Shown here: positions 34,545 to 44,961 of the stretch, piece after piece
Layout of the letters: each line of letters starts with the position of its first letter
How positions within the stretch are numbered: the stretch's first letter is position 1
Position numbers and translations under genes: made by a program
Notes under the pieces: model-generated
Told to the model about the DNA's origin: nothing
What the model saw: only the letters and a program-made list of their open reading frames with translations
The model's database searches: none
NCBI GenBank assembly: GCA_001717545.1
Contig: CP017039.1
Coordinates: 558,001 to 622,000 of the forward strand
Direction: 5' to 3'
From: Anaerolineaceae bacterium oral taxon 439
GTDB lineage: Bacteria; Chloroflexota; Anaerolineae; Anaerolineales; Anaerolineaceae
Length of the DNA: 64,000 nucleotides

Positions 34545-35573
34545 CTATTTTTCGCGCAGGAACCCGAAGACCCAGGTCAGGATCAGCCCGATTCCGCAGG
34601 CGATTACCAGGAAAATGCCCAGCGTTCGCGCTCCCGGTTCGTCGAAAAAGGAAATATATTTGATAAGCGGGCCCGGCGTTGGCGTCATTGTAATCGTCGG
34701 CGTCGGCGAATCGAGCGGCGCGAGCGTTGGGGTAATCGTCGAGGTTGGGCGCGGCGTGTTGGTTGACGGCGGCGGCGTGACCGTCGGCGTCAGCGTATCG
34801 GCGACCGGCGTTCCCCCGTAGTGAATCAGGATGCGCTGTCCGGCTGTAACCGAGGTGTCCTCCGCGCTCATGTTATTCATCGCCTGGATCTGAGCGATTG
34901 TCGTTCCGTAGTTGATCGCGATCGTCCAAAGCGTTTCGTTGGCTTGAACGATATGGAAAATCGAGCCGTCCGGCTGTGCCGTGCTGGTCGCGAATTCGCC
35001 CGGCTGAACCGGGGCGGCTAAAATATCGACATCGGCGTTTCCGGCGTTGAGGTTGGCGGCGACCTGCGCGCCGCTTCCGCCCGCCGCAGCGGTGGGCACG
35101 CCCACTTTGTCGAGACCCGTGTCCGCGCCCTGGCTGTTGACGAGGAGTGTATAATACGCCGCGCCGCCGGCCGAGAGCGCGTAACCCGCGCCGACCGTTC
35201 CCGAATCCATCCCGATCATCGTGTACAGGTGCAGCTCGTCCGTCCACATCGAACTGACGCACCAGGAGGCGGTTACGCCCGCCCCGCCGCAGACGTTTTC
35301 CGACCGCGCAGGGATTTGCGACCCGTCGGCGCGGTTATGCGTTGTTTCGCCGATCGAAGCCTGATATTCGCTTTGGGCCTGCGCGGCGGCGTTGAGCCCG
35401 CCGTCGACGGCGTACGGTTCGAGCCCGTTCTGTGCCCGGAGCGCGTTGACGGCCTGTATGAGCGCGTCGGCGCTCTGCGTGCGGGCTGGCTGGTGAATAA
35501 GGAGAAAAACCGCGAGGATCAGCGCGAACGCGGGGACGATTTTGTGGAAAAGCGTCGAGTTCCGATTGTTCAT
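34545..35573 (-). CDS. secreted CAP-domain/LysM protein with C-terminal membrane anchor
   Basis: 342 residues. Signal peptide (~1-34), CAP domain (~36-165) with VNALRAQNGLEPYAVDGGLN, SENVCGGAGV and NSQGADTG, then LysM (~207-255: HIVQANETLWTIAINYGTTI), a TPT-rich linker and a terminal helix (TLGIFLVIACGIGLILTWVF) with basic tail. CAP domains often bind sterols, lipids or peptides, so a cell-wall role is inferred. It is the first gene of a two-gene minus-strand operon. Confidence 0.85.
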   Translation of the reverse strand: MNNRNSTLFHKIVPAFALILAVFLLIHQPARTQSADALIQAVNALRAQNGLEPYAVDGGLNAAAQAQSEYQASIGETTHNRADGSQIPARSENVCGGAGVTASWCVSSMWTDELHLYTMIGMDSGTVGAGYALSAGGAAYYTLLVNSQGADTGLDKVGVPTAAAGGSGAQVAANLNAGNADVDILAAPVQPGEFATSTAQPDGSIFHIVQANETLWTIAINYGTTIAQIQAMNNMSAEDTSVTAGQRILIHYGGTPVADTLTPTVTPPPSTNTPRPTSTITPTLAPLDSPTPTITMTPTPGPLIKYISFFDEPGARTLGIFLVIACGIGLILTWVFGFLREK

Positions 35574-35666
35574 GGAAGGAAATTATACTCGAATTCTGTT
35601 ACGTCCATGCGCCGCGCCGTCCGGAGGAGCTTTCCCATATCGGTGGCCGGCTTCCCGTTCCTGCAG

Positions 35667-36375
35667 GGCGGTCAAATTTTCGGAACGTAGCCATGATCTG
35701 CACGCAAATGACCGACACTAAAGTCAGTCCAGACACCCTCGGACGGGATGTTTATCGGGTTGGCGGTCGAATCGCGGAATTTGGACCCATTCCATATCAA
35801 AAAGGCCATTCGTTCTGCCTGTGGCGATGCCATCGATCTGAAACCTGTGTTTACGGCTCTTTTCTCTGAAGGCTTCGACGCCGTTTCCGACAGACTTCTG
35901 CCTCTGAATTTCACTGGAAAACTTACCACCCGAGGAGAAAGGCAACGTTGTTTTGATGATCTCAAGCGTCATGAGGATGAGATCCTGCCGCTCGATCAGC
36001 GTTCGCTTCCCTATTGCCCATTTTTCTTCAATGGGCTGTATCGAAGCAAATGTCGGTAAACTGATTGCACTGCTCATGAAATCCCGTGGCTGCAGCTGGT
36101 TGAGAGCCGGCGCTCAGGCTATGGCTACCATTCTTTCCCTATCTTCCTGAACTGGAAGCCCAATGTGTTCACTTATGCCATCCGAATGACTCCGAAAATC
36201 ATCCTGTTCGGTCGGCCTCTGAACGCAAAGACGCGCACAGCCTTTAATGAATCATGCTGCTTCTTTCCTGATTCTTAAGAGCGGAAAAATGTCTTCCCCC
36301 TGTTATTCGCTTTTCAAGAGTATAATCTATGGCAGCGACCTTCTTTAAAATCCCATAGAAATTTGAAACAGACTC
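35667..36375 (+). mobile_element. decayed ISLre2/UPF0236-like insertion sequence, left copy
   Basis: Nucleotide homology to 47225-47690 in inverted orientation marks this as an IS remnant. Shared landmarks are CATGATCTGCACGCAAAT near 35690, FHIKKAIRSACGDAIDL in the transposase frame, and the end TTGAAACAGACTC at 36363-36375. The two copies differ by scattered substitutions and a ~260-base internal deletion in the right copy. The left copy has several frameshifts and cannot transpose on its own. Confidence 0.75.
35748..36150 (+). pseudogene. UPF0236/ISLre2-type transposase fragment, frameshifted
   Basis: Frame starting at 35748 encodes DPFHIKKAIRSACGDAIDLK..., the segment following the catalytic Asp in UPF0236/ISLre2 transposases. 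After a frameshift around 35950-36060 a second frame gives LMKSRGCSWLRAGAQAMATI, resembling the family C-terminus (RMKSRGMSW-type motif). The N-terminal half of the gene is missing. Non-functional. Confidence 0.65.
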
Positions 36376-36462
36376 TGGACACGTGCTGAAACGTGGCGGT
36401 CCTGTCTGGAATTGGCTTTTTCAGGTCTACCGACCAGTGCAGCATACTGAAAATTTGGAACA

Positions 36463-37365
36463 CTACATAAAAAAATCATCAGTACGCTGGTGTAGATAGT
36501 CAACAAATAGAAGTTCACGTTGATTCAAGGGCTGATAATGATTCTTTATCATGCAGATTATAAATTTTTCTGTATCCGGAATAACCCGACAAACACACCC
36601 CACTATCTTTGCTTCAGATTCAGGAATCTTCAGCCCGATAGAGAAAAACATTCCTGATCTGATCGCGTCATAAGTTATTCCTTTGTCGTTGGCAAACAGG
36701 ATCTTATTTCGATCATGTAATCCTAATATACCTAAGGTATCCTCCGGTGTAATTTGCGCGTCTGCAACAAATGCATATTTCTCTAAATCCGCTTTTTTTA
36801 TGTTTTTCATTCTTGCTAATGGGTGCTGTCTGGACACTGCGATGCAGGCAGGAATGTTATCCCGCAAAATTCGAAAATCAAGAGCATACTGTTCCGCAAT
36901 CTGCTGATAATATTCGGTTCTGCTTTCAAACATGCTTAGTAGTCCGATTCGACATTGCTGCGCAACAATGCTTCGTATATTTTCTACGATTCCGGCGCAT
37001 AAAAAAGAATCATGCGCAATTGAGCAAGGATACGCATGGCGAAAATCAAAAAAACATCGCGAGAAAAAAGCAGCGCGAGCAGCGATCACCGACAAACTAT
37101 TATTGTCCGGGAGTATATTTGGAATGTTTTGAATATTCCTTCTCTCGTTGACGATTCGTTCAGCGGAAAGCATGAATTTTATGCCGGCGGGGGTTGCTGT
37201 GATTCCCGATTTCGAACGTAAAAAGATCGGGAACCCAATTTCGTTTTCCACGTTTTTTATAATGTTGCTGAGGTTTGATTGCGAGATGTAGCAGTTTTTA
37301 GCGGCCTGATTAACAGATCCGCATTTATATGTTTCGATGATGTAAACAAGGTGGTTAATGTTCAT
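36463..37365 (-). CDS. LysR-family transcriptional regulator of the flavin/ABC island
   Basis: 300 residues. N-terminal winged helix-turn-helix: SVNQAAKNCYISQSNLSNII followed by ENEIGFPIFLRSKSGITATP. The rest resembles a LysR co-inducer-binding domain but is divergent. It is transcribed divergently from the first FMN_bind-like gene, so it most likely controls that gene and the downstream ABC operon in response to a small ligand. AT-rich codon use is shared with the island and unlike the flanking chromosome. Confidence 0.88.
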   Translation of the reverse strand: MNINHLVYIIETYKCGSVNQAAKNCYISQSNLSNIIKNVENEIGFPIFLRSKSGITATPAGIKFMLSAERIVNERRNIQNIPNILPDNNSLSVIAARAAFFSRCFFDFRHAYPCSIAHDSFLCAGIVENIRSIVAQQCRIGLLSMFESRTEYYQQIAEQYALDFRILRDNIPACIAVSRQHPLARMKNIKKADLEKYAFVADAQITPEDTLGILGLHDRNKILFANDKGITYDAIRSGMFFSIGLKIPESEAKIVGCVCRVIPDTEKFIICMIKNHYQPLNQRELLFVDYLHQRTDDFFM

Positions 37366-37404
37366 GACGATTCTTTTCGGTTAAAAAGTCCTGACATTAT
37401 ATGC

Positions 37405-37414
37405 ATTGCGCAAT
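37405..37414. promoter_or_regulatory. candidate LysR operator palindrome
   Basis: Perfect palindrome ATTGCGCAAT in the divergent intergenic region, 40 bases from the LysR start. LysR regulators usually bind such dyads next to their own gene; binding here is inferred from position. Confidence 0.4.
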
Positions 37415-37563
37415 AATGTAGCGCTTGCCTGATTATACATGTTTGTTACGTTCACAGAATTCGCTACCCTATCTTTCTTTCAGATATCAGAAGGGATATG
37501 GTATATGCTAAGATCATTTTACCAGAACCATTAAAACGTATGTCCATTCTCAGGAAGGGCTCC

Positions 37564-38406
37564 ATGGAAAGACACAGCAAACGGGAAAAAACGGTTAATA
37601 TTTTGGATAAGTTATATTGGACTGTTCAACCACCAATTGGTGTCATTCTCGGTGATTATTTTCGGGAAGAAAACTGGTTTGCGCCTCATTTTGCTGGCGA
37701 TCAGGGATATCATGGCATTCTTGAAGTCGTCAGAGACCAGGAACGTATTGTTTGGATCCGATTTAACGAGATAAATAATCCTACTTACTATATAAAGAAA
37801 TATCAGGGCGTTTCAAAGCGCTTGTCGGATTATTGCTTTTTTCAGGCGACGAAAGAACGAACAGAAAAAACAGGAGTTGTGCTGACAAATGGGCTTGTTC
37901 ATCTTGAGAATCAGATGATTGCTGAAAATCGACTTACAGGCAGTTTTGATGTGTTATGCGGCGCCTCGAACAGTATCAAGCGATCGATGCTTCCCTTGGC
38001 CGAAAAGATTTCTGGTCGTCTCCTGTCAAAGGCCGACGGTAAATATTATGGAATTGCTGAGTCTCTTGGCGGAGGCGTTACGGGTCATCTTCAGGTTGTA
38101 ATCAATAACGGATCTATTATTCAATGTTTCTATGATGAAATTTTTGCTGATCGGGAGGAAGAAATCGATGATCCCGAATTGAAGCCGTATTATCGGCAGT
38201 CGAAATATCATTGTCTTGATTACGTTTCTACCCTTGGAATAGGATTTAACATTTTTTCCGAGATGATAAGCGCCCGGGTTCAGGCGACACAGAATTTGTT
38301 GGATTTGGACGGGCTTCCTTTTTCTAATGAAATTGGCTGCGCGGTTGAATGGGATAACTATATTCGTCTGGCGACTAAATTAAATGTATGTATTAATCAG
38401 ATATAA
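37564..38406 (+). CDS. two-domain FMN_bind-like protein, paralogue 1
   Basis: 280 residues from ATG 37564, which has AGGAAGGG 6 bases upstream; an in-frame ATG at 37498 lacks a good site. No signal peptide, so cytosolic. Two tandem beta-rich domains: the N-half has GYHGILEVVRDQERIVWIRF and the C-half has GHLQVVINNGSIIQCFYDEI, which repeat the FMN_bind pattern of strand, turn, charged residue, strand. A flavinylation-like motif DVLCGAS (D129, C132, S135) deviates from D-x-x-[ST]-G-A-[ST] by Cys. It is paralogous to the genes at 43951 and 44962. Its enzyme or carrier role is unknown. Confidence 0.7.
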   Translation: MERHSKREKTVNILDKLYWTVQPPIGVILGDYFREENWFAPHFAGDQGYHGILEVVRDQERIVWIRFNEINNPTYYIKKYQGVSKRLSDYCFFQATKERTEKTGVVLTNGLVHLENQMIAENRLTGSFDVLCGASNSIKRSMLPLAEKISGRLLSKADGKYYGIAESLGGGVTGHLQVVINNGSIIQCFYDEIFADREEEIDDPELKPYYRQSKYHCLDYVSTLGIGFNIFSEMISARVQATQNLLDLDGLPFSNEIGCAVEWDNYIRLATKLNVCINQI

Positions 38407-38538
38407 ATTATTCAATAAAAAGGAGGCCAGTCCCTTGCCCTCATATGAAGGTAAAGAATAAATATCCTTATTTGTAAGATTAAAAATCTAGGTTATCGAT
38501 GGCCTTGATTTAAAAACGTTCATTAAAAAGGAGAAGAA

Positions 38539-40053
38539 ATGAAAAGGAAGTTGTTGGTTGTTGTTCTGGTTGTTGTCGCGCTTTTAACAGTTTCAGCGCT
38601 CGTTTTCGGCGCGCCGTCTCCGAACAAGGACGATGGTACGTTGATTGTTGCTGTCCCTGACGCGCCTTCCTACATGGATCCCCAGGTTCAGGCTTCCATT
38701 GGTACTTATCGCGTGACGACACAGATTTTCGATAGGCTTGTGTCAATGGATACTGAAATGAATTTAGTCCCCGGACTTGCGGAGTCCTGGGATGTTGAAG
38801 ATGAAAAAACAACGGTTTTTCATCTCCGGAAAGGCGTAAAGTTTCATAATGGCGAGGAAATGACTTCTGAAGATGTGAAATACAGTCTTGAGCGGTGTAT
38901 TGCTTCAAGCGGCGTGAACTACAATTATTTAATTATCGACAATATAGAAATAATAGATAATTATACTATCAAGATAATCACAAAAGAACCTTTCAATGCC
39001 CTGCTTTATCGGTTAACTCTGGATGCGGCTTCGATTGTTTCAAAGAAAGCAGCTACTAGTTCCGAAGAATTTAATAAGCATCCGGTTGGTGCAGGCCCAT
39101 TCAAATTTGTTTCATGGGAGATGGGCGGAGATGTGGTTCTTGAAGCGAATGAAGATTATTATAAAGGCGCTCCAAAAATTAAAAAACTGATCTTTCGGCA
39201 GATCCCCGAAGCGTTGAATCGCGCAATTGGCCTTGAAACGGCGGAAATTGACCTTGCTTATGATCTCGCTATCACGGATCTGGATATGTTGATGGAAAAT
39301 GAGATGATTACGGTTGAAACCGTTCCGAGCACGACCGTATGGTACCTTGGTTTCAATGTTCAAAAGGAACCTCTTGATAATGTTCTGGTGCGCCAAGCTG
39401 TCGCTTATGGACTGAATACGCAGGATGTAATTGATATTGTCTATAATGGTGTTGCCTCGCCAGCGCATAATACAATGCTTCCCCCCAGATTATTCGGGTA
39501 TGCTCCGGACACAGTTGAGTATCCATATAGTATTGAGAAGGCTAAAGAGGTTTTGGCTGAGGCTGGTTATCCGGATGGTTTTGCCACAACGCTCTGGTGT
39601 TCCGACAGTCAGGTAATGCGGGATATTGCGGTTGTTGTTCAGGAACAGCTGCGAGTGATTGGTATTTCAGCAGAAATCAAGACGGTTGAGGCCGGAAATT
39701 ATTATGCTGCGACTGGCGCTGGGGAGCAGGATCTATTTATCCTTTCAAAAACTTCCATAGATCCGGATTCGATGCTCAGAGCGATGTATCATACGGAGGC
39801 TTTCGGCCTTTCCGGGAATCGTTCGTTTTGGGCGACGCCAGAAACAGACGAGAAGATAAATCAGGCTTCGATTACTCTGGAACCCCAAAAAGCGCAGGAG
39901 CTCTATCGGGAAATTCAAACGATTGTTGCGCAGCAGCTCCCATTGATACCTCTTATGATTGAAAACCTGAATGCAGGCATGCAGTCCAATGTTAAGGGGT
40001 TTGAATTGTATCCTGGAAAGTCCCATTATATCTATGGAACCTGGTTCGAATAG
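38539..40053 (+). CDS. extracellular solute-binding protein of a peptide/nickel-type ABC importer (SBP family 5)
   Basis: 504 residues. Signal peptide MKRKLLVVVLVVVALLTVSA ending in GAPS; no lipobox cysteine, so anchoring is unclear. The mature part has the family landmarks: VPDAPSYMDPQVQASIGTYR, GLAESWDVEDEKTTVFHLRK and GVKFHNGEEMTSEDVKYSLE. It captures a peptide-like or other small ligand outside the cell for the DppBCDF transporter that follows. The substrate cannot be predicted. A terminator-like hairpin after the gene should raise its expression over the permeases. Confidence 0.92.
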   Translation: MKRKLLVVVLVVVALLTVSALVFGAPSPNKDDGTLIVAVPDAPSYMDPQVQASIGTYRVTTQIFDRLVSMDTEMNLVPGLAESWDVEDEKTTVFHLRKGVKFHNGEEMTSEDVKYSLERCIASSGVNYNYLIIDNIEIIDNYTIKIITKEPFNALLYRLTLDAASIVSKKAATSSEEFNKHPVGAGPFKFVSWEMGGDVVLEANEDYYKGAPKIKKLIFRQIPEALNRAIGLETAEIDLAYDLAITDLDMLMENEMITVETVPSTTVWYLGFNVQKEPLDNVLVRQAVAYGLNTQDVIDIVYNGVASPAHNTMLPPRLFGYAPDTVEYPYSIEKAKEVLAEAGYPDGFATTLWCSDSQVMRDIAVVVQEQLRVIGISAEIKTVEAGNYYAATGAGEQDLFILSKTSIDPDSMLRAMYHTEAFGLSGNRSFWATPETDEKINQASITLEPQKAQELYREIQTIVAQQLPLIPLMIENLNAGMQSNVKGFELYPGKSHYIYGTWFE

Positions 40054-40068
40054 AGCCTAATGACAGTG

Positions 40069-40107
40069 CGACTGTACATCTTTCGGATGTACAGTCGTTT
40101 TGTTTCG
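40069..40107 (+). terminator. attenuating hairpin between the binding-protein gene and permease genes
   Basis: GACTGTACATC and GATGTACAGTC form an 11-12-bp stem with loop TTTCG, followed by GTTTTGTTTC. Partial termination here would explain high binding-protein and lower permease levels, a common pattern in such operons. Confidence 0.75.
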
Positions 40108-40137
40108 GGGCAAATTACAAGCCAAGGAGAACAATTC

Positions 40138-41073
40138 ATGTGCAGATTTATTACTCGAAGGCTTATCTTATTGATCCCGGTTTTACTGGGCGTCAGCTTC
40201 ATCGTTTTTTCAATCCTTAGTCTTACGCCAGGCGATCCCGTGCAGATACGTCTGGGGGATAATTACACCCCTGAATCATATGCTTCAATGAAGCATGAGA
40301 TGGGATTGGATCAGCCTTATATCCTCCGTTACCTATCGTATATCTGGAATGTGATTCGGGGGGATTTTGGAAAATCGTATACGACGAATAACCCGGTCGT
40401 AAGTGAAATAATGGCGAGATTCCCGAATACGCTGCTCCTTTCATTTTGCGCAATGCTGTTCGCCATTGTTATTGGCGTATCGCTTGGTGTGATTTCAGCA
40501 ACTCGACAATATTCATTTCTGGATAGTACGTCTATGGTTGCTGCGTTGATCGGCGTATCTATGCCAAATTTCTGGTTAGGTTTGATGTTAATCCTGGTAT
40601 TCGCCGCCAGACTTGGCTGGTTCCCTTCCGCCGGATTTAAAACCTTCAGATCGTTAGTATTGCCTGCGTTAACGTTGAGCGCTAACTCGTTGGCAATCAT
40701 TACCAGGATGACGCGATCCTCAATGCTGGAAACGGTTCGCATGGACTATATCCGTACAGCGCGCGCTAAAGGTGTAAATGAAAACACTGTCATTCTGAAA
40801 CATGCGCTCCGGAATGCATTGATGCCTGTCGTTACAACTATAGGGTTACAGTTCGGTTTTTCTATCGGCGGCGCTGTCCTGGTTGAAACGGTTTATTCCT
40901 GGCCTGGGTTAGGACGATTGTTAGTTGAAGCAATTAAATATAAAGACACGCCGTTGGTTACGGCGATTGTGATAATTTTAGCGACAATGTTCACTGTGAT
41001 CAATTTATTTGTTGATGTCCTTTATGCCGCTTTAGATCCGCGAATCCGCGCACAATACAAAGGAAAAGGATAG
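40138..41073 (+). CDS. ABC importer permease, DppB/OppB type
   Basis: 311 residues from ATG 40138, preceded by AAGGAG. Six transmembrane helices; starts RFITRRLILLIPVLLGVSFI. LTPGDPVQIRLGD is the family N-terminal loop and the EAA loop lies around DYIRTARAKGVNENTVILKH. It pairs with the DppC-like protein to form the membrane channel. Length and order in the operon (SBP, B, C, D, F) match the peptide/opine/nickel importer family. Confidence 0.93.
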   Translation: MCRFITRRLILLIPVLLGVSFIVFSILSLTPGDPVQIRLGDNYTPESYASMKHEMGLDQPYILRYLSYIWNVIRGDFGKSYTTNNPVVSEIMARFPNTLLLSFCAMLFAIVIGVSLGVISATRQYSFLDSTSMVAALIGVSMPNFWLGLMLILVFAARLGWFPSAGFKTFRSLVLPALTLSANSLAIITRMTRSSMLETVRMDYIRTARAKGVNENTVILKHALRNALMPVVTTIGLQFGFSIGGAVLVETVYSWPGLGRLLVEAIKYKDTPLVTAIVIILATMFTVINLFVDVLYAALDPRIRAQYKGKG

Positions 41074-41077
41074 GCGC

Positions 41078-41959
41078 ATGATCATTCATCCTCAGATTAA
41101 AAGCAGGAAAAAATCGCAGCTTTCCGCGGTTTGGAGGCGACTTATCAAGAACAGGATGGCCGTTGTTGGGTTGGTAATTTTATGTCTTATTATATTAGCC
41201 GCCCTGTTTGCGGGTGTCTTATTTGATTACGAAAAAATGGTCATTCAGCAAAGCGCTTCCTTACGGTTAAAGGGTCCTTCCACTGAGCATTGGTTCGGAA
41301 CGGACGAAGTCGGAAGAGATATCCTCGCCCGTATCATTTATGGCGCGCGCGTGTCTTTGCCGGTTGCGTTTGCAACGATTGCGATTGCATCGGTCATAGG
41401 AGGACTTCTTGGTGCGATCGCTGGGTATGGAAGTAAACGTGTTGACAATATTATTATGCGGATCATGGATATTTTCTTAGCTATTCCCAGTGTATTACTT
41501 TCAATTACGTTAGTTTCGGCGCTGGGCGCAAGTATGGGCAATTTGCTGTTGGCAATCAGCATATCGAATATTCCTCCGTTTGCCCGGATCGTCCGTTCCT
41601 CCGTTCTGACAATCCGTAATGAAGAATATATTGAAGCGGCTCAAGCGATTGGGGGCGGAGATATACGAATTATTACCAAGCATATCATCCCAAATTGCAT
41701 GGCCCCATTGATTGTTCAGGCAACCCTCAGTGTTGCGGGATCTATTTTAGCAATTTCAAGCCTGAGTTTTCTGGGGCTTGGAATTCAGCCGCCAACGCCT
41801 GAATGGGGATCTATGTTGTCAAGCGGGCGTCAATATATTCGTTATGCCTGGTGGGTTTGCGCTTTTCCTGGTATAGCGATCATGTTGATTATTCTCTCGC
41901 TCAATTTATTAGGTGATGGCCTTCGGGACGCGCTTGACCCGAAGTTGAAAAATCGATGA
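41078..41959 (+). CDS. ABC importer permease, DppC/OppC type
   Basis: 293 residues. The N-terminal part has the DppC landmark [20 protein letters not shown] and [20 protein letters not shown]. Six transmembrane helices follow, with the EAA-loop region [20 protein letters not shown]. It forms the second half of the translocation pore. It starts 4 bases after dppB, with AAAGGA upstream. Confidence 0.93.
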   Translation: MIIHPQIKSRKKSQLSAVWRRLIKNRMAVVGLVILCLIILAALFAGVLFDYEKMVIQQSASLRLKGPSTEHWFGTDEVGRDILARIIYGARVSLPVAFATIAIASVIGGLLGAIAGYGSKRVDNIIMRIMDIFLAIPSVLLSITLVSALGASMGNLLLAISISNIPPFARIVRSSVLTIRNEEYIEAAQAIGGGDIRIITKHIIPNCMAPLIVQATLSVAGSILAISSLSFLGLGIQPPTPEWGSMLSSGRQYIRYAWWVCAFPGIAIMLIILSLNLLGDGLRDALDPKLKNR

Positions 41960-41972
41960 GGACGATAGCATC

Positions 41973-42983
41973 ATGAATCAACAAGTCCTATTGGATATAA
42001 AAAATCTCTGTGTCGAATATCGTTCGGATGAAGAGACTGTCTTCGCTGTCAACTCGTTAAATTTGCGATTAAATCGAGGCGAAAGTCTTGGTTTAGTCGG
42101 CGAGACCGGGGCCGGAAAAACGACGACGGCTTTAAGTATTCTGAATCTGGTATGTGATCCTCCGGGAAAGATTGTGAATGGGGAGATCTTCTTTGAAGGA
42201 GCGGATCTGTTGAAAATGAAGATGAATGAAATACGCGACATACGTGTGCAGAAGATTTCTATTATTTTTCAAGATCCAATGACTAGTCTGAATCCTGTTT
42301 ATTCCGTCGGCGATCAAATTGCAGAAGTTATTATTTTGCATGAAAAATGCAACAAGCATGAGGCGCGACAAAAGGCTGGCGATATGCTCGAAAGAGTGGG
42401 TATTCCGCGAGAACGCTATGATGAATATCCACATCAATTTTCCGGCGGAATGAAGCAACGCGTAGTTATCGCAATGAGTATCGCCTGCGCTCCCGAATTA
42501 ATTCTGGCTGATGAGCCGACGACAGCTTTGGACGTGACAATTCAAGCTCAGGTTCTTGAATTGATGTCTGATCTGAAAGAAAAAATGAATACATCGCTGT
42601 TGCTCATTACTCATGATCTGGGCGTAGTTGCGCAAATTTGCGATCGGGTCGCTATTATGTATGCAGGGAAAATTGTTGAAAATGGCACGATTGAGGAAGT
42701 CTTTGATCACCCAAGGCATCCATATACGATTGGATTATTTGGATCAATCCCAACATTAGATGATTGTGTTGAAAAGCTGAAGCCGATTAAGGGCGAAACA
42801 CCTGATCCGACGAATTTGCCGCCCGGATGTTCTTTTCATCCCCGTTGTCAGTATGCGAATGAATGCTGTTCAAAAGATAGGCCACAGAAAACCATATTGA
42901 ATGGAACTCATATGGTTCGATGTCTGGCGTATGAAGGGAAGTTCGAAGCAGATGGATTGGCAGAGGAGCTCAGGTATGACTGA
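41973..42983 (+). CDS. ABC importer ATPase, DppD/OppD type
   Basis: 336 residues. Walker [16 protein letters not shown] (~45), Q-loop [12 protein letters not shown], signature [18 protein letters not shown] (~155), Walker [15 protein letters not shown], and H-loop [11 protein letters not shown]. The C-terminal oligopeptide-transport extension with [14 protein letters not shown] (Cys-rich, as in OppD) is present. It powers import. The stop overlaps the dppF start by 8 bases. Confidence 0.95.
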   Translation: MNQQVLLDIKNLCVEYRSDEETVFAVNSLNLRLNRGESLGLVGETGAGKTTTALSILNLVCDPPGKIVNGEIFFEGADLLKMKMNEIRDIRVQKISIIFQDPMTSLNPVYSVGDQIAEVIILHEKCNKHEARQKAGDMLERVGIPRERYDEYPHQFSGGMKQRVVIAMSIACAPELILADEPTTALDVTIQAQVLELMSDLKEKMNTSLLLITHDLGVVAQICDRVAIMYAGKIVENGTIEEVFDHPRHPYTIGLFGSIPTLDDCVEKLKPIKGETPDPTNLPPGCSFHPRCQYANECCSKDRPQKTILNGTHMVRCLAYEGKFEADGLAEELRYD

Positions 42984-43950
42984 TGAAATTCTGATAATCA
43001 GGAATCTGAAAAAGTATTTTGAGACCAGGTTAGGAACCTTGCATGCGGTTGACGACGTTTCCTTCAAAATTAAACGCGGTGAGACGCTGGGTTTGGTTGG
43101 CGAATCCGGATGCGGGAAATCGACAATAGGACGTTTGATTTTGGGATTGCAAACCGCAACCAGTGGCGAAATATTGTTTAATGGGAAAGATGTTTGCAAA
43201 ATGAGCAAACAGGAACTGAAAAACGTTCGTAAAGATCTTCAAATTATTTTTCAAGATCCTTTTTCGTCATTGAATCCCAGAATGTCGGTAAGCGAAATAA
43301 TTCGCGAACCATTGCAAATCCATAATCTTGTTCGCGGGAGAGCTGAATCAGACAAGGAAGTTTTTCGTTTAATGAATATCGTTGGACTCAGTCAACGGTT
43401 GCTCAATGCCTATCCACATGAATTGGACGGAGGCCGGAGGCAGCGCGTTGGAATCGCAAGGGCTTTAGCTTTGCAGCCACAATTTATTGTCTGTGACGAA
43501 CCCGTTTCGTCTCTTGACGTTTCAATTCAGGCTCAGGTTTTGAATTTGCTGAAGGATCTGCAAAAAGAACTTGGATTAACTTATTTATTTATTACGCACG
43601 ATCTTTCCGTTGTCAAGTTTTTTTCTGACAATATTGCCGTAATGTATTTAGGTCAGTTAGTGGAAACCGCAAAATCTGACGAGTTATTTCAACAACCATT
43701 GCATCCGTATTCTCAAGCGTTGCTATCCGCGATTCCGGTACCTGACTGCCATAAAAAAATGCGTCGAGTAAAGCTGATTGGCGAAATCCAGAGTCCGGTT
43801 AATCCGCTTCCAGGGTGCAGGTTTGCAAAACGCTGCTTATATCAGGATGAAGCTTGTACAATGCAGGATCTTGAATTGAAACCATATGGCGATGCGCATT
43901 ATTGCGCATGCTGCAAAGTTGGTCAAATTAATATTGCAAAGGAAATATAG
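42976..43950 (+). CDS. ABC importer ATPase, DppF/OppF type
   Basis: 324 residues from ATG 42976, with GAGGAG upstream. Walker [17 protein letters not shown]-loop [12 protein letters not shown], Walker [15 protein letters not shown] and H-loop [11 protein letters not shown]. The signature region reads [16 protein letters not shown], where the usual LSGG is LDGG. C-terminal oligopeptide extension [15 protein letters not shown]. It is the second ATPase of the importer. The next FMN_bind-like gene begins at the very next base. Confidence 0.94.
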   Translation: MTDEILIIRNLKKYFETRLGTLHAVDDVSFKIKRGETLGLVGESGCGKSTIGRLILGLQTATSGEILFNGKDVCKMSKQELKNVRKDLQIIFQDPFSSLNPRMSVSEIIREPLQIHNLVRGRAESDKEVFRLMNIVGLSQRLLNAYPHELDGGRRQRVGIARALALQPQFIVCDEPVSSLDVSIQAQVLNLLKDLQKELGLTYLFITHDLSVVKFFSDNIAVMYLGQLVETAKSDELFQQPLHPYSQALLSAIPVPDCHKKMRRVKLIGEIQSPVNPLPGCRFAKRCLYQDEACTMQDLELKPYGDAHYCACCKVGQINIAKEI

Positions 43951-44946
43951 ATGATAGACAAGACGAGATGGTTAGGACTGGGTCCATGGCACGAGGATAA
44001 TGAATCAGAATTGATCGATTGGACTGTGCAACCGCAATATCAGGGGATCCTGAAGGGTAATTACTATCATGCTGAGCTACGTTATAGCGGGCGTTGGGGA
44101 GATTCGGGTCATTTAGGAGAACTTGACGTTGTTACAGACCCTGAAGACAGGGTGATTTTCGCGGAATTTAATGAAACAACAATGAGGAACTATTATGTCC
44201 GTCATTTTCAGAACGTCAGCAAAAGAAGGACAGAATTCCAGTTCTTTCAAGATTTTCATGATAAGCGGCGTAGCGTTTCTTACGGTAAGGTTCTGGCAAA
44301 TGGCTTTAAATACGTGGAAGATCAAATTCTCGCTGCAAAAAATCTGAACTGTGATTTTGACTTATTAACCGGCGCGTCTTTTTCTATGAAGAACATGATC
44401 GGGCTTACGAAAAAGATCGGCGAGGAAATTCAGGATTCTACGCATGAGAAACAAGACTATTATGGGTATGCAGAGAATTTCGGATATGGTTTAACCGGAT
44501 GGCTTCAAGTTGTACTGGAAAAAGGAAGGATTGTTAAATGCTTTTATGATGAGATTTTCGCTGATCATACAGATGAAATCCTCTATGACGAGCTGAAACA
44601 GTTCTATCGCCAATCTAAATATTATTCGACGACTTATGAAGATCCGTTTCCTTCAGGGTGGGATCGACATGCATGGCTGGTTTGCTTTAAAGACTTAAGT
44701 GACCAGTTAAATAAAAAGGTCTGCGAAACGCAGGATATGCTTGACATTACCGGACTCCCATGCGTTGATGGCCCTGATCTGGGCGTCGTCTGGGACAGGC
44801 CGCATAAAGATGATATCCCTTTGATTTCGAACAACGACGCTACCACGCGTTCAGTTACGCGTCCGCGCTCTCCAGTGTGGAATAATTATCTCAGGATGGC
44901 AAAAATTCTTTTGGATGAAATCAATAAGGATAAGAAATTTCAGTAA
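43951..44946 (+). CDS. two-domain FMN_bind-like protein, paralogue 2 (complete flavinylation motif)
   Basis: 331 residues, start directly after the dppF stop with AAAGGA upstream. No signal peptide. N-domain HLGELDVVTDPEDRVIFAEF and C-domain GWLQVVLEKGRIVKCFYDEI repeat the FMN_bind strand pattern. The N-domain contains DLLTGAS (D137, T140-G-A-S143), which fits the ApbE motif D-x-x-[ST]-G-A-[ST]; Ser143 would carry FMN. A C-terminal MLDITGLP segment occurs in all three paralogues. A covalent flavoprotein acting in the cytosol is inferred; the redox partner is unknown. Confidence 0.78.
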   Translation: MIDKTRWLGLGPWHEDNESELIDWTVQPQYQGILKGNYYHAELRYSGRWGDSGHLGELDVVTDPEDRVIFAEFNETTMRNYYVRHFQNVSKRRTEFQFFQDFHDKRRSVSYGKVLANGFKYVEDQILAAKNLNCDFDLLTGASFSMKNMIGLTKKIGEEIQDSTHEKQDYYGYAENFGYGLTGWLQVVLEKGRIVKCFYDEIFADHTDEILYDELKQFYRQSKYYSTTYEDPFPSGWDRHAWLVCFKDLSDQLNKKVCETQDMLDITGLPCVDGPDLGVVWDRPHKDDIPLISNNDATTRSVTRPRSPVWNNYLRMAKILLDEINKDKKFQ

Positions 44947-44961
44947 AGGGAATGGCATACG

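Noticed and set aside
38409-38470. Tiny open frame (TTG, 8 codons) after AAGGAGG, before the binding-protein gene
   Set aside because: Too short to support and the region has no other coding signal.
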